Assembly (NCBI RefSeq): GCF_050948215.1 | Contig: NW_027488577.1 | Span: forward strand, 1 to 64,000 | Direction of reading: 5' to 3' | Origin: Halictus rubicundus | Taxonomy: Eukaryota > Arthropoda > Insecta > Hymenoptera > Halictidae | DNA length: 64,000 nt | In this document: positions 1-14,355 of the stretch, in pieces | How positions within the stretch are numbered: the stretch's first letter is position 1 | Layout of the letters: the number at the start of each line of letters is the position of its first letter | The notes under the pieces: model-generated | Database searches by the model: none | What the model was told of the DNA's origin: nothing | Seen by the model: the letters and a program-made list of their open reading frames with translations, nothing else | Program-made: the position numbers and the translations under genes

Positions 1-930
1 ATAGGATAGGATAGAGGATAGGATAGGATAAAGGATAGGATATGATAGAGGATAGGATAGGATAGAGTATAGGATAGGATAGAGGATAGGATAGGATAGA
101 GGATAGGCTAGGATAGAGGATAGGATAGGATAGAGGATAAAATAGGATAGAGGATAGGATAGGATAGAGGATAGGATAGGATAGAGGATACGATATTATA
201 GAGGATACGATATTATAGAGGATAGGATAGGATAGAGGATAACATAGGGGATTGGATAGGATAGAGGATAGGATAGGATGGAGGATAGGATAGGATAGAT
301 GATATTATAGGGGATTGGATAGGATAGAGGATAGGATAGGATGGAGGATAGGATAGGATAGAGGATAGGATAGGATAGAGGATAGGATAGGATGGAGGAT
401 AGGATAGGATAGAGGAAAGGATAGGATAGAGGATATGATAGGATAGAGGATTGGATAGGATAGAGCATAGGATAGGATAGATGATATTATAGGAAAGAGG
501 ATAGGATATGATAGAGTATAGGATAGGATAGAGGATAGGATAGGATAGAGGATAGGATAGGATAGAGAATAGGATAGGATAGAGGATAGGATAGGATAGA
601 TGATAGGATAGGATATAGGATAGGATAGGATAGATGATAGGATAGGATAGGGGATAGGATAGGATAGAGGATTGGATAGGATAGAGGATAGGATAGGATA
701 GAGGATAGGATAGGATAGATGATATTATAGGAAAGAGGATAGGATATGATAGAGGATACGATATTATAGAGGATAGGATAGGATAGAGGATAACATAGGG
801 GATTGGATACGATAGAGGATAGGATAGGATGGAGGATAGGATAGGATAGACGATAGGATAGGATAGAGGATAGGATAGGATGGAGGATAGGATAGGATAG
901 AGGATAGGATAGGATAGAGGATATGATAGG
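1..930 (+). repeat. Direct copy of 4971-5900 (offset 4,970)
   Basis: Markers line up at a constant 4,970 bp: aggataaaat at 134 and 5104, aacataggggattgg near 241 and 5211, and again at 792 and 5762. Differences are single bases, for example gaggaaagg near 413 and gagcatagg (461) against gagcacagg (5431). The match stops near 930, where the left copy continues with gaaagaagatagg and the right copy with a ggctagg variant. The window therefore opens inside a unit that is seen complete further on. Confidence 0.8.
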
Positions 931-1528
931 ATAGAGGATAGGATAGGATAGAGGATAGGATAGGAAAGAAGATAGGATAGGATAGAGGATACGATAGGAT
1001 AGAGGATAGGATTGGATTGAGGATAGGATAGGAAAGAGGACAGGATAGGATACAGGATACGATATTATAGAGGATACGATATTATGTAATATAGGATAGG
1101 ATAGAGGATAGGATAGGATATAGGATAGGATAGGATAGAGGATAGGATAGGATAGAGGATAGGAAAGGATAGAGGATTGGATAGGATAGAGGATGCGATA
1201 GGATAGAGGATAGGATAGGATAGAGGATAGGATAGGATAGAGGATAGGATAGGATAGGGGATTGGATAGGAAAGAGGATGCGATAGGATAGAGGATAGGA
1301 TCAGATTGAGGATAGGATAGGACAGAGGATAAGATACGATACAGGATACGATATTATAGAGGATAGGATATTATAGAGGATAGGATAGGATAAAGGATAG
1401 GGTAGGATAGAGGATAGGATAGGATAGATGGTATTATAGGAAAGAGGATAGGATATGATAGAGGATACGATATTATAGGGGATAGGATAGGATAGAGGAT
1501 AACATAGGGATTGGATAGGATAGAGGAT
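121..1528 (+). repeat. 1,407-bp tandem duplication, copy 1
   Basis: This is the left member of an adjacent direct duplication. Shared markers at offset 1,407 are aggataaaat (134/1541), aacatagggg (792/2199) and the unusual attatgtaat (1081/2488). Near 1507 the run of four G in aacatagggg is shortened to three, a change not seen in the other copies. Confidence 0.85.
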
Positions 1529-2935
1529 AGGATAGGATAGAGGATAAAATAGGATAGAGGATAGGATAGGATAGAGGATAGGATAGGATAGAGGATACGA
1601 TATTATAGAGGATACGATATTATAGAGGATAGGATAGGATAGAGGATAACATAGGGGATTGGATAGGATAGAGGATAGGATAGGATGGAGGATAGGATAG
1701 GATAGATGATATTATAGGGGATTGGATAGGATAGAGGATAGGATAGGATGGAGGATAGGATAGGATAGAGGATAGGATAGGATAGAGGATAGGATAGGAT
1801 GGAGGATAGGATAGGATAGAGGATAGGATAGGATAGAGGATATGATAGGATAGAGGATTGGATAGGATAGAGCATAGGATAGGATAGATGATATTATAGG
1901 AAAGAGGATAGGATATGATAGAGTATAGGATAGGATAGAGGATAGGATAGGATAGAGGATAGGATAGGATAGAGAATAGGATAGGATAGAGGATAGGATA
2001 GGATAGATGATAGGATAGGATATAGGATAGGATAGGATAGATGATAGGATAGGATAGGGGATAGGATAGGATAGAGGATTGGATAGGATAGAGGATAGGA
2101 TAGGATAGAGGATAGGATAGGATAGATGATATTATAGGAAAGAGGATAGGATATGATAGAGGATACGATATTATAGAGGATAGGATAGGATAGAGGATAA
2201 CATAGGGGATTGGATACGATAGAGGATAGGATAGGATGGAGGATAGGATAGGATAGACGATAGGATAGGATAGAGGATAGGATAGGATGGAGGATAGGAT
2301 AGGATAGAGGATAGGATAGGATAGAGGATATGATAGGATAGAGGATAGGATAGGATAGAGGATAGGATAGGAAAGAAGATAGGATAGGATAGAGGATACG
2401 ATAGGATAGAGGATAGGATTGGATTGAGGATAGGATAGGAAAGAGGACAGGATAGGATACAGGATACGATATTATAGAGGATACGATATTATGTAATATA
2501 GGATAGGATAGAGGATAGGATAGGATATAGGATAGGATAGGATAGAGGATAGGATAGGATAGAGGATAGGAAAGGATAGAGGATTGGATAGGATAGAGGA
2601 TGCGATAGATAGAGGATAGGATAGGATAGAGGATAGGATAGGATAGAGGATAGGATAGGATAGGGGATTGGATAGGAAAGAGGATGCGATAGGATAGAGG
2701 ATAGGATCAGATTGAGGATAGGATAGGACAGAGGATAAGATACGATACAGGATACGATATTATAGAGGATAGGATATTATAGAGGATAGGATAGGATAAA
2801 GGATAGGGTAGGATAGAGGATAGGATAGGATAGATGGTATTATAGGAAAGAGGATAGGATATGATAGAGGATACGATATTATAGGGGATAGGATAGGATA
2901 GAGGATAACATAGGGGATTGGATAGGATAGAGGAT
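1529..2935 (+). repeat. 1,407-bp tandem duplication, copy 2
   Basis: This is the right member of the pair. A one-base deletion near 2606 (gcgatagatagagg where the sister copies have gcgataggatagagg) changes the offset to the left copy from 1,407 to 1,406 downstream of it. A third, distant copy of the same material lies from about 25,550, at offset 23,565 before that deletion and 23,566 after it. That shows the deletion is private to this copy. Confidence 0.85.
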
Positions 2936-3134
2936 AGGATAGGATGGAGGATAGGATAGGATAGAGGATAGGATAGGATAGAGGATAGGATAGGATGGAG
3001 GATAGGATTGGATAGAGGATAGGATAGGATAGAGGATATGATAGGATAGAGGATAGGATAGGATAGAGGATAGGATAGGATAGATGATATTATAGGAAAG
3101 AGGATAGGATATGATAGAGGATAGGATAGGATAG

Positions 3135-4110
3135 AGGATAGGATAGGATAGAGGATAGGATAGGATAGAGGATAGGATAGGATAGAGAATAGGATAGGAT
3201 AGAGGATAGGATAGGATAGATGATAGGATAGGATATAGGATAGGATAGGATAGATGATAGGATAGGATAGGGGATAGGATAGGATAGAGGATTGGATAGG
3301 ATAGAGGATAGGATAGGATAGAGGATAGGATAGGATAGATGATATTATAGGAAAGAGGATAGGATATGATAGAGGATACGATATTATGGAGGATAGGCTA
3401 GGATAGAGGATAACATAGGGGATTGGATAGGATAGAGGATAGGATAGGATGGAGGATAGGATAGGATAGAGGATAGGATAGGATAGAGGATAGGATAGGA
3501 TGGAGGATAGGATAGGATAGAGGATAGGATAGGATAGAGTATAGGATAGGATAGAGGATTGTATAGGATAGAGGATGCGATAGGATAGAGGATAGGATAG
3601 GATAGAGGATAGGATAGGATAGAGGATAGGATAGGATAGAGGATTGGATAGGATAGAGGATACGATAGGATAGAGGATAGGATAGGATAGAGGATAGGAT
3701 AGAGGATAGTATAGAGGATTGGATAGGATAGAGGATATTATAGGATAGAGGATAGGATAGGATAGCGGATAGGATAGGATGGAGTATAGGATAGAATTGA
3801 GGATAGGATAGGATACAGTATAGGATAGGATAGAGGATAGGATAGGATAGAGGATAGGATAGGATAGAGGATACGATATTATAGAGGATACGATATTATA
3901 GAGGATACGATATTATAGAGGATATGATAGGATAGAGGATAGGATAGGATAGAGGATAGGATAGGATAGAGGATAGGATAGGATACAGGATAGGATAGGA
4001 TAGGATAGAGGATAGGATAGGATAAAGGATAGGATAGGATAGAGGATAGGATAGGATAGAGTATAGGATAGGATAGAGGATAGGATAGGATAGAGGATAG
4101 GCTAGGATAG
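3135..4110 (+). repeat. 976-bp tandem duplication, copy 1
   Basis: Markers recur exactly 976 bp later: gagaatagg (3185/4161), aacatagggg (3412/4388), gattgtatagg (3557/4533) and ggctagg (4100/5076). The unit includes a diverged block, 3716-3830 (gcggatagg, gatggagtatagg, gaattgagg), related to the diverged cassettes listed at 14,105 and elsewhere. Confidence 0.85.
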
Positions 4111-5100
4111 AGGATAGGATAGGATAGAGGATAGGATAGGATAGAGGATAGGATAGGATAGAGAATAGGATAGGATAGAGGATAGGATAGGATAGATGAT
4201 AGGATAGGATATAGGATAGGATAGGATAGATGATAGGATAGGATAGGGGATAGGATAGGATAGAGGATTGGATAGGATAGAGGATAGGATAGGATAGAGG
4301 ATAGGATAGGATAGATGATATTATAGGAAAGAGGATAGGATATGATAGAGGATACGATATTATGGAGGATAGGATAGGATAGAGGACAACATAGGGGATT
4401 GGATAGGATAGAGGATAGGATAGGATGGAGGATAGGATAGGATAGAGGATAGGATAGGATAGAGGATAGGATAGGATGGAGGATAGGATAGGATAGAGGA
4501 TAGGATAGGATAGAGTATAGGATAGGATAGAGGATTGTATAGGATAGAGGATGCGATAGGATAGAGGATAGGATAGGATAGAGGATAGGATAGGATAGAG
4601 GATAGGATAGGATAGAGGATTGGATAGGATAGAGGATACGATAGGATAGAGGATAGGATAGGATAGAGGATAGGATAGAGGATAGTATAGAGGATTGGAT
4701 AGGATAGAGGATATTATAGGATAGAGGATAGGATAGGATAGCGGATAGGATAGGATGGAGTATAGGATAGAATTGAGGATAGGATAGGATACAGTATAGG
4801 ATAGGATAGAGGATAGGATAGGATAGAGGATAGGATAGGATAGAGGATACGATATTATAGAGGATACGATATTATAGAGGATACGATATTATAGAGGATA
4901 TGATAGGATAGAGGATAGGATAGGATAGAGGATAGGATAGGATAGAGGATAGGATAGGATACAGGATAGGATAGGATAGGATAGAGGATAGGATAGGATA
5001 AAGGATAGGATAGGATAGAGGATAGGATAGGATAGAGTATAGGATAGGATAGAGGATAGGATAGGATAGAGGATAGGCTAGGATAGAGGATAGGATAGGA
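4111..5100 (+). repeat. 976-bp tandem duplication, copy 2
   Basis: This is the right member of the 976-bp pair. Its last 100 or so bases (gataaagg to ggctagg) also match the first 115 bases of the window. It carries a base change in the aacatagggg marker context at 4388 (gacaac instead of gataac). Similarity to copy 1 ends near 5100, where gataaaatagg begins. Confidence 0.8.
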
Positions 5101-5569
5101 TAGAGGATAAAATAGGATAGAGGATAGGATAGGATAGAGGATAGGATAGGATAGAGGATACGATATTATAGAGGATACGATATTATAGAGGATAGGATAG
5201 GATAGAGGATAACATAGGGGATTGGATAGGATAGAGGATAGGATAGGATGGAGGATAGGATAGGATAGATGATATTATAGGGGATTGGATAGGATAGAGG
5301 ATAGGATAGGATGGAGGATAGGATAGGATAGAGGATAGGATAGGATAGAGGATAGGATAGGATGGATGATAGGATAGGATAGAGGATAGGATAGGATAGA
5401 GGATATGATAGGATAGAGGATTGGATAGGATAGAGCACAGGATAGGATAGATGATATTATAGGAAAGAGGATAGGATATGATAGAGTATAGGATAGGATA
5501 GAGGATAGGATAGGATAGAGGATAGGATAGGATAGAGAATAGGATAGGATAGAGGATAGGATAGGATAG

Positions 5570-6861
5570 ATGATAGGATAGGATATAGGATAGGATAGGA
5601 TAGATGATAGGATAGGATAGGGGATAGGATAGGATAGAGGATTGGATAGGATAGAGGATAGGATAGGATAGAGGATAGGATAGGATAGATGATATTATAG
5701 GAAAGAGGATAGGATATGATAGAGGATACGATATGATAGAGGATAGGATAGGATAGAGGATAACATAGGGGATTGGATAGGATAGAGGATAGGATAGGAT
5801 GGAGGATAGGATAGGATAGACGATAGGATAGGATAGAGGATAGGATAGGATGGAGGATAGGATAGGATAGAGGATAGGATAGGATAGAGGATATGATAGG
5901 ATAGAGGATAGGCTAGGATAGAGGATATGATAGGATATAGTATAGGATAGGAAAGAGGACAGGATAGGATACAGGATACGATATTATAGAGGATACGATA
6001 TTATAGAGGATACGATAGTATAGAGGATAGGATAGGATAGAGGATAGGATAGGATAGAGGATAGGATAGGATAGAGGATAGGATAGGATAGAGGATAGGA
6101 TAGGATAGAGGATAGGATAGGATAGAGGATAGGATAGGATAGAGGATTGGATAGGATAGAGGATAGGATAGGAAGGAGGACAGGATAGGATACAGGATAC
6201 GATATTATAGAGGATACGATATTATAGAGGATACGATATTATAGAGGATACGATATTATAGAGGATACGATATTATAGAGGACATGATAGGATATAGGAT
6301 AGGATAGGATAGAGGATAGGATAGGATAGAGGTTTGGATAGGATAGAGGATAGGATGGGATAGACGATAGGATAGGATAGAGGATAGGATAGGATAGAGG
6401 ATATGATAGGATAGAGGATAGGGTAGGATAGAGGATAGGATAGGATAGGGGATAGGATAGGATAGAGGATTGGATAGGATAGAGGATAGGATAGGATAGA
6501 GGATAGGATAGGATAGAGGATATGATAGGATAGAGGATAGGATAGGATATAGGATAGGATAGGATAGATGATAGGATAGGATAGGGGATAGGATAGGATA
6601 GAGGATTGGATAGGATAGGATAGAGGATAGGATAGGATAGAGGATAGGATAGGATAGAGGATAGGATAGGATAGAGGATATGATAGGATATAGTATAGGA
6701 TAGGAAAGAGGACAGGATAGGATACAGGATACGATATTATAGAGGATACGATATTATAGAGGATAGGATGGGATAGAGGATAGGATAGGATAGAGGATAG
6801 GATAGGATAGAGGATATTATAGGATAGAGGATAGGATAGGATATAGGATAGGATAGGATAG
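5570..6861 (+). repeat. 1,292-bp tandem duplication (first locus), copy 1
   Basis: Offset 1,292 bp (76 x 17) is measured from aacatagggg (5762/7054) and from the marker ggacatgatagg (6280/7572). The unit contains a homogenised run of five identical variant monomers (6197-6281). The related long-range copy near 27,830 has a single unit, so this duplication is present in one of the two long-range copies only. Confidence 0.85.
6197..6281 (+). repeat. Homogenised run of five ATACGATATTATAGAGG monomers
   Basis: Five perfect tandem copies of a variant 17-mer that differs from the consensus by G to C and GG to TT. It is preceded by ggacagg/tacagg and followed by acatgatagg. The same five-copy run starts at 7489, 17633, 17939, 22996, 23302, 28265, 37331, 37637, 38623 and 38929, giving eleven copies in the window. 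Elsewhere the same monomer occurs as singles, doublets and triplets. Confidence 0.88.
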
Positions 6862-8165
6862 ATGATAGGATAGGATATAGGATAGGATAGGATAGATGAT
6901 AGGATAGGATAGGGGATAGGATAGGATAGAGGATTGGATAGGATAGAGGATAGGATAGGATAGAGGATAGGATAGGATAGATGATATTATAGGAAAGAGG
7001 ATAGGATATGATAGAGGATACGATATGATAGAGGATAGGATAGGATAGAGGATAACATAGGGGATTGGATAGGATAGAGGATAGGATAGGATGGAGGATA
7101 GGATAGGATAGACGATAGGATAGGATAGAGGATAGGATAGGATGGAGGATAGGATAGGATAGAGGATAGGATAGGATAGAGGATATGATAGGATAGAGGA
7201 TAGGCTAGGATAGAGGATATGATAGGATATAGTATAGGATAGGAAAGAGGACAGGATAGGATACAGGATACGATATTATAGAGGATACGATATTATAGAG
7301 GATACGATAGTATAGAGGATAGGATAGGATAGAGGATAGGATAGGATAGAGGATAGGATAGGATAGAGGATAGGATAGGATAGAGGATAGGATAGGATAG
7401 AGGATAGGATAGGATAGAGGATAGGATAGGATAGAGGATTGGATAGGATAGAGGATAGGATAGGAAGGAGGACAGGATAGGATACAGGATACGATATTAT
7501 AGAGGATACGATATTATAGAGGATACGATATTATAGAGGATACGATATTATAGAGGATACGATATTATAGAGGACATGATAGGATATAGGATAGGATAGG
7601 ATAGAGGATAGGATAGGATAGAGGTTTGGATAGGATAGAGGATAGGATGGGATAGACGATAGGATAGGATAGAGGATAGGATAGGATAGAGGATATGATA
7701 GGATAGAGGATAGGGTAGGATAGAGGATAGGATAGGATAGGGGATAGGATAGGATAGAGGATTGGATAGGATAGAGGATAGGATAGGATAGAGGATAGGA
7801 TAGGATAGAGGATATGATAGGATAGAGGATAGGATAGGATATAGGATAGGATAGGATAGATGATAGGATAGGATAGGGGATAGGATAGGATAGAGGATTG
7901 GATAGGATAGAGGATAGGATAGGATAGAGGATAGGATAGGATAGAGGATAGGATAGGATAGAGGATAGGATAGGATAGAGGATATGATAGGATATAGTAT
8001 AGGATAGGAAAGAGGACAGGATAGGATACAGGATACGATATTATAGAGGATACGATATTATAGAGGATAGGATGGGATAGAGGATAGGATAGGATAGAGG
8101 ATAGGATAGGATAGAGGATATTATAGGATAGAGGATAGGATAGGATATAGGATAGGATAGGATAG
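6862..8165 (+). repeat. 1,292-bp tandem duplication (first locus), copy 2
   Basis: This is the right member of the pair. It matches 28,348 onward at offset 20,776. Internally it differs from copy 1 by one extra 17-mer and one fewer pentamer. That accounts for the offset growing from 1,292 to 1,304 by the gatggg marker (6767/8071). Confidence 0.8.
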
Positions 8166-8439
8166 ATGATAGGATAGGATAGGGGATAGGATAGGATAGA
8201 GGATTGGATAGGATAGAGGATAGGATAGGATAGAGGATAGGATAGGATAGAGGATATGATAGGATAGAGGATAGGATAGGATAGAGGATAGGATAGGATA
8301 GATGATATTATAGGAAAGAGGATAGGATATGATAGAGGATACGATATTATAGAGGATACGATAGTATAGAGGATAGGATAGGATAGAGGATAGGATAGGA
8401 TAGAGGATAGGATAGGATAGAGGATATGATAGGATAGAG

Positions 8440-9789
8440 GATAGGATAGGATAGAGGATAGGATAGGATAGAGGATAGGATAGGATAGAGGATAGGATAG
8501 GATAGAGAATAGGATAGGATAGAGGATGGGGTAGGATAGAGGATAGGATAGGATAGAGGATAGGATATGATAGAGGATAGGATAGGATACAGGATAGGAT
8601 AGGATAGAGGATAGGATAGAGGATAGGATAGGAAAGACGACAGGATAGGATACAGGATACGATATTATAGAGGATACGATATTATAGAGCATACGATAGT
8701 ATACAGGAGAGGATAGGATAGAGGATAGGATAGGATAGAGGATATAATAGGATATAGGATAGGATAGGATAGAGGATAGGATAGGATAGGATAGAGGATA
8801 GGATAGGATAGAGGATAGGATAGTATAGAGGATGGGATAGGATAGAGGATAGGATAGGATAGGGGATAGGATAGAGGATGCGATAGGATACAGGATACGA
8901 TATTATAGAGGATAGGATAGGATAGAGAATAGGATAGGATAAAGGATAGGATAGGATAGAGGATAGGATAGGATAGAGTCTGGGATAGGATAGAGGATAG
9001 GATAGGATAGAGGATAGGATAGGATAGAGGATAGGATAGGATAGAGGATAGGATAGGATAGAGGTTAGGATAGGATAGAGGATAGTATAGGATAGAGGAT
9101 AGCATAGGATAGAGGATAGGATAGGATAGGATAGAGGATAGGATAGGATAGATGATAGGATAGGATAGAGGATGGGATAGGATAGAGGATAGGATAGGAT
9201 AGAGGATAGGATAGGATAGAGGATAGGATAGGATAGAGGATAGGATAGGATAGAGGATAGGATACGATAGAGGATAGGATAGAGGATAGGATAGGATAGA
9301 GGATAGGATAGGATAGAGGATAGGATAGGATAGAGGATAGGATAGGATAGAGGATAGGATAGGATAGAGGATAGGATAGGATAGAGGATAGGATAGGATA
9401 GAGGATAGGATAGGATAGAGGATAGGATAGGATAGCGGATTGGATAGGATAGAGGATAGGATAGGATAGAGGATAGGATAGGATAGAGGATAGGATAGGA
9501 TAGAGGATAGGATAGGATAGAGGATAGGATAGGATAGAGGATAGGATAGGATAGAGGATAGGATAGGATAGAGGATAGGATAGGATAGAGGATAGGATAG
9601 GATAGAGGATGGGATAGGATAGAGGATAGGATAGGATTGAGGATAGAATAGGATAGAGGATAGGATAGGATAGAGGATAGGATAGGATAGAGGATAGGAT
9701 ACGATAGAGGATAGGATAGAGGATAGGATAGGATAGAGGATAGGATAGGATAGAGGATAGGATAGGATAGAGGATAGGATAGGATAGAG
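8440..9789 (+). repeat. 1,350-bp unit a
   Basis: Anchor markers are gagcatacgatag at 8687, gagtctggg at 8976 and gaggttagg at 9061. The same markers appear 1,350 bp later at 10037, 10326 and 10411. This unit is told from its neighbour by agcatagg at 9102, where the next unit has the consensus. Copies of unit a recur near 11,336 and 29,752 (gagtctggg anchors). Confidence 0.8.
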
Positions 9790-11184
9790 GATAGGATAGG
9801 ATAGAGGATAGGATAGGATAGAGGATAGGATAGGATAGAGGATAGGATAGGATAGAGAATAGGATAGGATAGAGGATGGGGTAGGATAGAGGATAGGATA
9901 GGATAGAGGATAGGATATGATAGAGGATAGGATAGGATACAGGATAGGATAGGATAGAGGATAGGATAGAGGATAGGATAGGAAAGACGACAGGATAGGA
10001 TACAGGATACGATATTATAGAGGATACGATATTATAGAGCATACGATAGTATACAGGAGAGGATAGGATAGAGGATAGGATAGGATAGAGGATATAATAG
10101 GATATAGGATAGGATAGGATAGAGGATAGGATAGGATAGGATAGAGGATAGGATAGGATAGAGGATAGGATAGGATAGAGGATGGGATAGGATAGAGGAT
10201 AGGATAGGATAGGGGATAGGATAGAGGATGCGATAGGATACAGGATACGATATTATAGAGGATAGGATAGGATAGAGAATAGGATAGGATAAAGGATAGG
10301 ATAGGATAGAGGATAGGATAGGATAGAGTCTGGGATAGGATAGAGGATAGGATAGGATAGAGGATAGGATAGGATAGAGGATAGGATAGGATAGAGGATA
10401 GGATAGGATAGAGGTTAGGATAGGATAGAGGATAGTATAGGATAGAGGATAGGATAGGATAGAGGATAGGATAGGATAGGATAGAGGATAGGATAGGATA
10501 GATGATAGGATAGGATAGAGGATGGGATAGGATAGAGGATAGGATAGGATAGAGGATAGGATAGGATAGAGGATAGGATAGGATAGAGGATAGGATAGGA
10601 TAGAGGATAGGATACGATAGAGGATAGGATAGAGGATAGGATAGGATAGAGGATAGGATAGGATAGAGGATAGGATAGGATAGAGGATGGGATAGGATAG
10701 AGGATAGGATAGGATAGAGGATAGGATAGGATAGAGGATAGGATAGGATAGAGGATAGGATAGGATAGCGGATTGGATAGGATAGAGGATAGGATAGGAT
10801 AGAGGATAGGATAGGATAGAGGATAGGATAGGATAGAGGATAGGATAGGATAGAGGATAGGATAGGATAGAGGATAGGATAGGATAGAGGATAGGATAGG
10901 ATAGAGGATAGGATAGGATAGAGGATAGGATAGGATAGAGGATGGGATAGGATAGAGGATAGGATAGGATAGAGGATAGAATAGGATAGAGGATAGGATA
11001 GGATAGAGGATAGGATAGGATAGAGGATAGGATACGATAGAGGATAGGATAGAGGATAGGATAGGATAGAGGATAGGATAGGATAGAGGATAGGATAGGA
11101 TAGAGGATAGGATAGGATAGAGGATAGGATAGGATAGAGGATAGGATAGGATAGAGGATAGGATAGGATAGAGGATAGGATAGG
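9790..11184 (+). repeat. 1,350-bp unit b, completing a 2,360-bp a-b dimer
   Basis: This is the second unit of the dimer. It has lost one 17-mer relative to unit a: the offset falls from 1,350 to 1,333 between gaggttagg and the gcggattgg marker (9435/10768). Together a and b form a 2,360-bp higher-order unit that is itself repeated immediately to the right. Confidence 0.75.
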
Positions 11185-13070
11185 ATAGAGGATGGGATAG
11201 GATAGAGGATAGGATAGGATAGGGGATAGGATAGAGGATGCGATAGGATACAGGATACGATATTATAGAGGATAGGATAGGATAGAGAATAGGATAGGAT
11301 AAAGGATAGGATAGGATAGAGGATAGGATAGGATAGAGTCTGGGATAGGATAGAGGATAGGATAGGATAGAGGATAGGATAGGATAGAGGATAGGATAGG
11401 ATAGAGGATAGGATAGGATAGAGGTTAGGATAGGATAGAGGATAGTATAGGATAGAGGATAGCATAGGATAGAGGATAGGATAGGATAGGATAGAGGATA
11501 GGATAGGATAGATGATAGGATAGGATAGAGGATGGGATAGGATAGAGGATAGGATAGGATAGAGGATAGGATAGGATAGAGGATAGGATAGGATAGAGGA
11601 TAGGATAGGATAGAGGATAGGATACGATAGAGGATAGGATAGAGGATAGGATAGGATAGAGGATAGGATAGGATAGAGGATAGGATAGGATAGAGGATAG
11701 GATAGGATAGAGGATAGGATAGGATAGAGGATAGGATAGGATAGAGGATAGGATAGGATAGAGGATAGGATAGGATAGAGGATAGGATAGGATAGCGGAT
11801 TGGATAGGATAGAGGATAGGATAGGATAGAGGATAGGATAGGATAGAGGATAGGATAGGATAGAGGATAGGATAGGATAGAGGATAGGATAGGATAGAGG
11901 ATAGGATAGGATAGAGGATAGGATAGGATAGAGGATAGGATAGGATAGAGGATAGGATAGGATAGAGGATGGGATAGGATAGAGGATAGGATAGGATTGA
12001 GGATAGAATAGGATAGAGGATAGGATAGGATAGAGGATAGGATAGGATAGAGGATAGGATACGATAGAGGATAGGATAGAGGATAGGATAGGATAGAGGA
12101 TAGGATAGGATAGAGGATAGGATAGGATAGAGGATAGGATAGGATAGAGGATAGGATAGGATAGAGGATAGGATAGGATAGAGGATAGGATAGGATAGAG
12201 GATAGGATAGGATAGAGAATAGGATAGGATAGAGGATGGGGTAGGATAGAGGATAGGATAGGATAGAGGATAGGATATGATAGAGGATAGGATAGGATAC
12301 AGGATAGGATAGGATAGAGGATAGGATAGAGGATAGGATAGGAAAGACGACAGGATAGGATACAGGATACGATATTATAGAGGATACGATATTATAGAGC
12401 ATACGATAGTATACAGGAGAGGATAGGATAGAGGATAGGATAGGATAGAGGATATAATAGGATATAGGATAGGATAGGATAGAGGATAGGATAGGATAGG
12501 ATAGAGGATAGGATAGGATAGAGGATAGGATAGGATAGAGGATGGGATAGGATAGAGGATAGGATAGGATAGGGGATAGGATAGAGGATGCGATAGGATA
12601 CAGGATACGATATTATAGAGGATAGGATAGGATAGAGAATAGGATAGGATAAAGGATAGGATAGGATAGAGGATAGGATAGGATAGAGTCTGGGATAGGA
12701 TAGAGGATAGGATAGGATAGAGGATAGGATAGGATAGAGGATAGGATAGGATAGAGGATAGGATAGGATAGAGGTTAGGATAGGATAGAGGATAGTATAG
12801 GATAGAGGATAGGATAGGATAGAGGATAGGATAGGATAGGATAGAGGATAGGATAGGATAGATGATAGGATAGGATAGAGGATGGGATAGGATAGAGGAT
12901 AGGATAGGATAGAGGATAGGATAGGATAGAGGATAGGATAGGATAGAGGATAGGATAGGATAGAGGATAGGATACGATAGAGGATAGGATAGAGGATAGG
13001 ATAGGATAGAGGATAGGATAGGATAGAGGATAGGATAGGATAGAGGATGGGATAGGATAGAGGATAGGAT
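11185..13070 (+). repeat. Second 2,360-bp a-b dimer (slightly shortened)
   Basis: Markers at +2,360 are gagtctggg (8976 to 11336, and 10326 to 12686), agcatagg (9102 to 11462) and gagcatacgatag (10037 to 12397). The distinction between units a and b (agcatagg present or absent) is preserved in order. The dimer was therefore duplicated as a whole after its two halves had diverged. The long-range copy at 29.4-31.6 kb has only one dimer. Confidence 0.78.
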
Positions 13071-14104
13071 AGGATAGAGGATAGAATAGGATAGAGGATA
13101 GGATAGGATAGAGGATAGGATACGATAGAGGATAGGATAGAGGATAGGATAGGATAGAGGATAGGATAGGATAGAGGATAGGATAGGATAGAGGATAGGA
13201 TAGGATAGAGGATAGGATAGGATAGAGGATAGGATAGGATAGCGGATTGGATAGGATAGAGGATAGGATAGGATAGAGGATAGGATAGGATAGAGGATAG
13301 GATAGGATAGAGGATAGGATAGGATAGAGGATAGGATAGGATAGAGGATAGGATAGGATAGAGGATAGGATAGGATAGAGGATAGGATAGGATAGAGGAT
13401 AGGATAGGATAGAGGATGGGATAGGATAGAGGATAGGATAGGATAGAGGATAGAATAGGATAGAGGATAGGATAGGATAGAGGATAGGATAGGATAGAGG
13501 ATAGGATACGATAGAGGATAGGATAGAGGATAGGATAGGATAGAGGATAGGATAGGATAGAGGATAGGATAGGATAGAGGATAGGATAGGATAGAGGATA
13601 GGATAGGATAGAGGATAGGATAGGATAGAGGATAGGATAGGATAGAGGATAGGATAGGATAGAGGATAGGATAGGATAGAGGATAGGATAGGATAGCGGA
13701 TTGGATAGGATAGAGGATAGGATAGGATAGAGGATAGGATAGGATAGAAGATAGGATAGGATAGAGGATTGGATAGGATAGAGGATGCGATAGGATAGAG
13801 GATAGGATAGGATTGAGGATAGGATAGGATTGAGGATAGGATATGACAAAGGATAAGATAGGATACAGGATACGATATTATAGAGGATAGGATAGGATAG
13901 AGGATATCATAGGATAAAGGATAGGGTAGGATAGAGGATAGGATAGGATAGAGTATAGGATAGGATAGAGGATAGGATAGGATAGAGGATAGGATAGGAT
14001 AGAGGATATGATAGGATAGAGGATAAGATAGGATAGAGGATAGGATAGGATAGAGGATAGGATTGGATTGAGGATAGGATACGATAGAGGATAGGATAGA
14101 GGAT

Positions 14105-14355
14105 AGGATAGAGTTTTGGATAGGATAGAGGATATTATAGGATAGAGGATAGGATACGATAGCGGATAGGGTAGGATGGAGTATACGATAGAATTGAGGA
14201 TAGGATAGGGTTGAGGATAGGATAGGATCGAGGATAGGAGAAGATAGAGGATAGGATAGGATAGAGGATACGATACGATAGAGGATAGGATATATAATAG
14301 GATAGGATAGAGGATAGGGGATTGAATCGGATACAGGATAGGAGACGGTAGAGGA
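14105..14355 (+). repeat. Diverged cassette, copy 1
   Basis: The least consensus-like stretch of domain 1. In order it carries gagttttgg, ggatattatagg, gcggatagggtagg, gatggagtatacg, gaattgagg, gggttgagg, gatcgagg, ggagaagatag, gatatataatagg, gggattgaatcgg and ggagacggtagagg. The distance from gagttttgg to gagacgg is 231 bp. The spacing and order are the same in all four close copies, so the cassette moves as part of larger duplications rather than alone. Confidence 0.8.

Noticed and set aside
6197..6281. TATAAT box on the - strand (CTATAATATCG) in the five-copy runs
   Set aside because: It matches a bacterial -10 hexamer by chance. It recurs every 17 bp within a satellite variant, there is no matching upstream element or downstream gene, and the setting is eukaryotic-looking.
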